A stretch of 64,000 nt of DNA, taken from the NCBI RefSeq assembly GCF_001696715.1, contig NZ_MBFM01000003.1, positions 572,431 through 636,430 of the forward strand, given 5' to 3'. Origin of the DNA: Thauera phenolivorans (GTDB taxonomy: Bacteria > Pseudomonadota > Gammaproteobacteria > Burkholderiales > Rhodocyclaceae). Both the position numbers and the translations under genes were made by a program. This document shows, piece by piece, positions 63,125-64,000 of the stretch (its first letter is position 1; each line of letters begins with the position of its first letter). The notes beneath the pieces were generated by a model. It did not search any database. It was not told where the DNA came from and saw nothing but the letters and a program-made list of their open reading frames with translations.

Positions 63125-64000
63125 CAGGCGGTCGCCTTCCGGAAGAGTTCGCGGAATACGGGGTAGATGTCCCCCGGGGTCAGGATGCGCTGCATGGCGA
63201 AATTGTCGTGTTCGCCTGCGAGTTTCTGATACTCGCGCCACAGGTTCTGCGGTTCGCTCGAGGTGATCTCGATATAGGCGAAGTACTGGCACCAAGGCAG
63301 GATCTCGTCGCCGAGCAGCTTGCGGCACACCGGCGAGTCGTTGTCCCAGTTGTCGCCGTCGGAGGCCTGCGCACCGTAGATGTTCCACTGCCCGTTGCCA
63401 TAGCGCTCGCGGATGATGTCGCGCATCAGCACCAGCGCGCTCGAGACCACCGTGCCGCCGGACTCGCGCGAGTGGAAGAACTCGTCCTCGTCGGTCTCCT
63501 TCGCCACCGTGTGGTGGCGGATGAAGACCAGCTCGATGTGCTCGTAGCTGCGGGTCAGGAACAGGTGCAGCAGCATGAAGAAACGCTTCGCGGTGGCCTT
63601 GCGCTCCTCGTCCATCGAGCCCGACACGTCCATCACGCAGAACATCACCGCCTGGGTGGTGGGGCGTGGCTCGCGGACGCGGTTGTTGTAGCGCAGGTCG
63701 AAGCTGTCGATGAAGGGGATCTGCTCGATGCGCGCACGCAGGCGCTCCATTTCGAGCCGGATCGTGCGCGCCTTGCGGCCGTCCTCGCCTTCTTCCGCTT
63801 CCTGATCCCCGAGCTCGTCGAGTTCGCGTTGCAGCTCCCGCAGCCGGGCCTGGCTGGGCGCCCCGAGCGCGAGCCGGCGACTGAGGGCACCCCGCATCGA
63901 ACGCACGATGTTGATGTTGGCCGGCGTGCCGGAGGAGGTGAAGCCCGCCCGGCGGGTCTTGAAGTCGGTGATCGTCGCCAGCTGGGTGCGGACCAGGCGG
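63124..64000 (-). CDS. DUF444 (YeaH/YhbH) family protein, partial
   Basis: The visible 291 codons continue past the right edge. A charged coiled-coil-like stretch (ELQRELDELGDQEAEEGED) precedes a von Willebrand A-like region with MFCVMDVSGSMDEERKATAKRFF. Further on are SRESGGTVVSSALVLMRDII and YGAQASDGDNWDNDS. YeaH acts with the kinase YeaG, and the YeaG-YeaH-SpoVR gene order is conserved, so a prkA-type kinase is expected just outside the window. Confidence 0.93.
   Translation of the reverse strand, partial: RLVRTQLATITDFKTRRAGFTSSGTPANINIVRSMRGALSRRLALGAPSQARLRELQRELDELGDQEAEEGEDGRKARTIRLEMERLRARIEQIPFIDSFDLRYNNRVREPRPTTQAVMFCVMDVSGSMDEERKATAKRFFMLLHLFLTRSYEHIELVFIRHHTVAKETDEDEFFHSRESGGTVVSSALVLMRDIIRERYGNGQWNIYGAQASDGDNWDNDSPVCRKLLGDEILPWCQYFAYIEITSSEPQNLWREYQKLAGEHDNFAMQRILTPGDIYPVFRELFRKATA

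Overview
The window is GC-rich, densely coded chromosomal DNA from a denitrifying betaproteobacterium. Gene content points to the Rhodocyclales (Thauera / Azoarcus / Aromatoleum type). Pointers are the murJ-rpsT, DUF3579-argDFG and alaA-hom groupings, a cytochrome c-dependent nitric oxide reductase operon, heme d1 genes (nirJ, nirN), nnrU/nnrS, and a PEP-CTERM protein with its acyltransferase partner. This assignment is inferred from gene content; no rRNA or tRNA gene was seen.

Layout. 1-2.6 kb: a cytochrome c peroxidase (cut by the window edge) behind a perfect FNR box, ferredoxin-NADP reductase, and a divergent LysR regulator. 2.6-9.7 kb: housekeeping genes murJ, rpsT, a DUF3579 gene, argD-argF-argG, a DUF2788 gene, ppnP and yajQ, closed by a terminator. 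9.7-16.6 kb: an accessory segment full of broken genes. It holds an IS66 remnant, a VAO-type flavin oxidase, a PEP-CTERM protein, a PEP-CTERM-associated acyltransferase, a permease fragment cut by an ISAs1 remnant, a LysR tail carrying a 7-bp tandem repeat, a frameshifted dioxygenase, an SDR tail and a WrbA-like fragment. 17-21.8 kb: nnrU, nirJ, nirN, nnrS. 21.8-24.4 kb: two CNNM/CBS (CorC-type) membrane proteins. 24.5-32.5 kb: the nor operon on the minus strand (norC, norB, norE, norF, norQ, two unnamed membrane genes, norD, and a Dnr/Fnr-type regulator last).

32.6-48.5 kb: a GGDEF-EAL protein, an amidase, pyrD, bpt, aat, a ferric-iron ABC transporter split over three transcription units (fbpC / fbpB / fbpA) with Fur-like sites, an NlpC/P60 hydrolase, an exonuclease-like plus cNMP/CBS/DUF294 pair, PhoH and Bcp. 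48.6-64 kb: alaA-hom and thrC, separated by six unrelated genes (pyruvyl transferase, MOSC, DUF3617, aldehyde dehydrogenase, dodecin, DUF533), then nadC, the NAD(P)HX repair enzyme, spoVR and a DUF444 gene running off the edge.

How it works together. The strongest theme is anaerobic nitrogen-oxide respiration. FNR/DNR-type boxes lie before the peroxidase, nirJ, norC and possibly norE, and the nor operon encodes a likely cognate regulator. At nirJ and norC the box and a -10-like hexamer sit at exact class II spacing. At the peroxidase and norE the same geometry puts the transcription start on the start codon, suggesting leaderless mRNAs. No complete new defence or mobile system was found. The most interesting less-described items are the two unnamed genes inside the nor operon, the exonuclease-like protein with two Asp-to-Asn changes coupled to a DUF294 protein, the possible leaderless FNR-dependent messages, and the gene graveyard at 14-16.6 kb.
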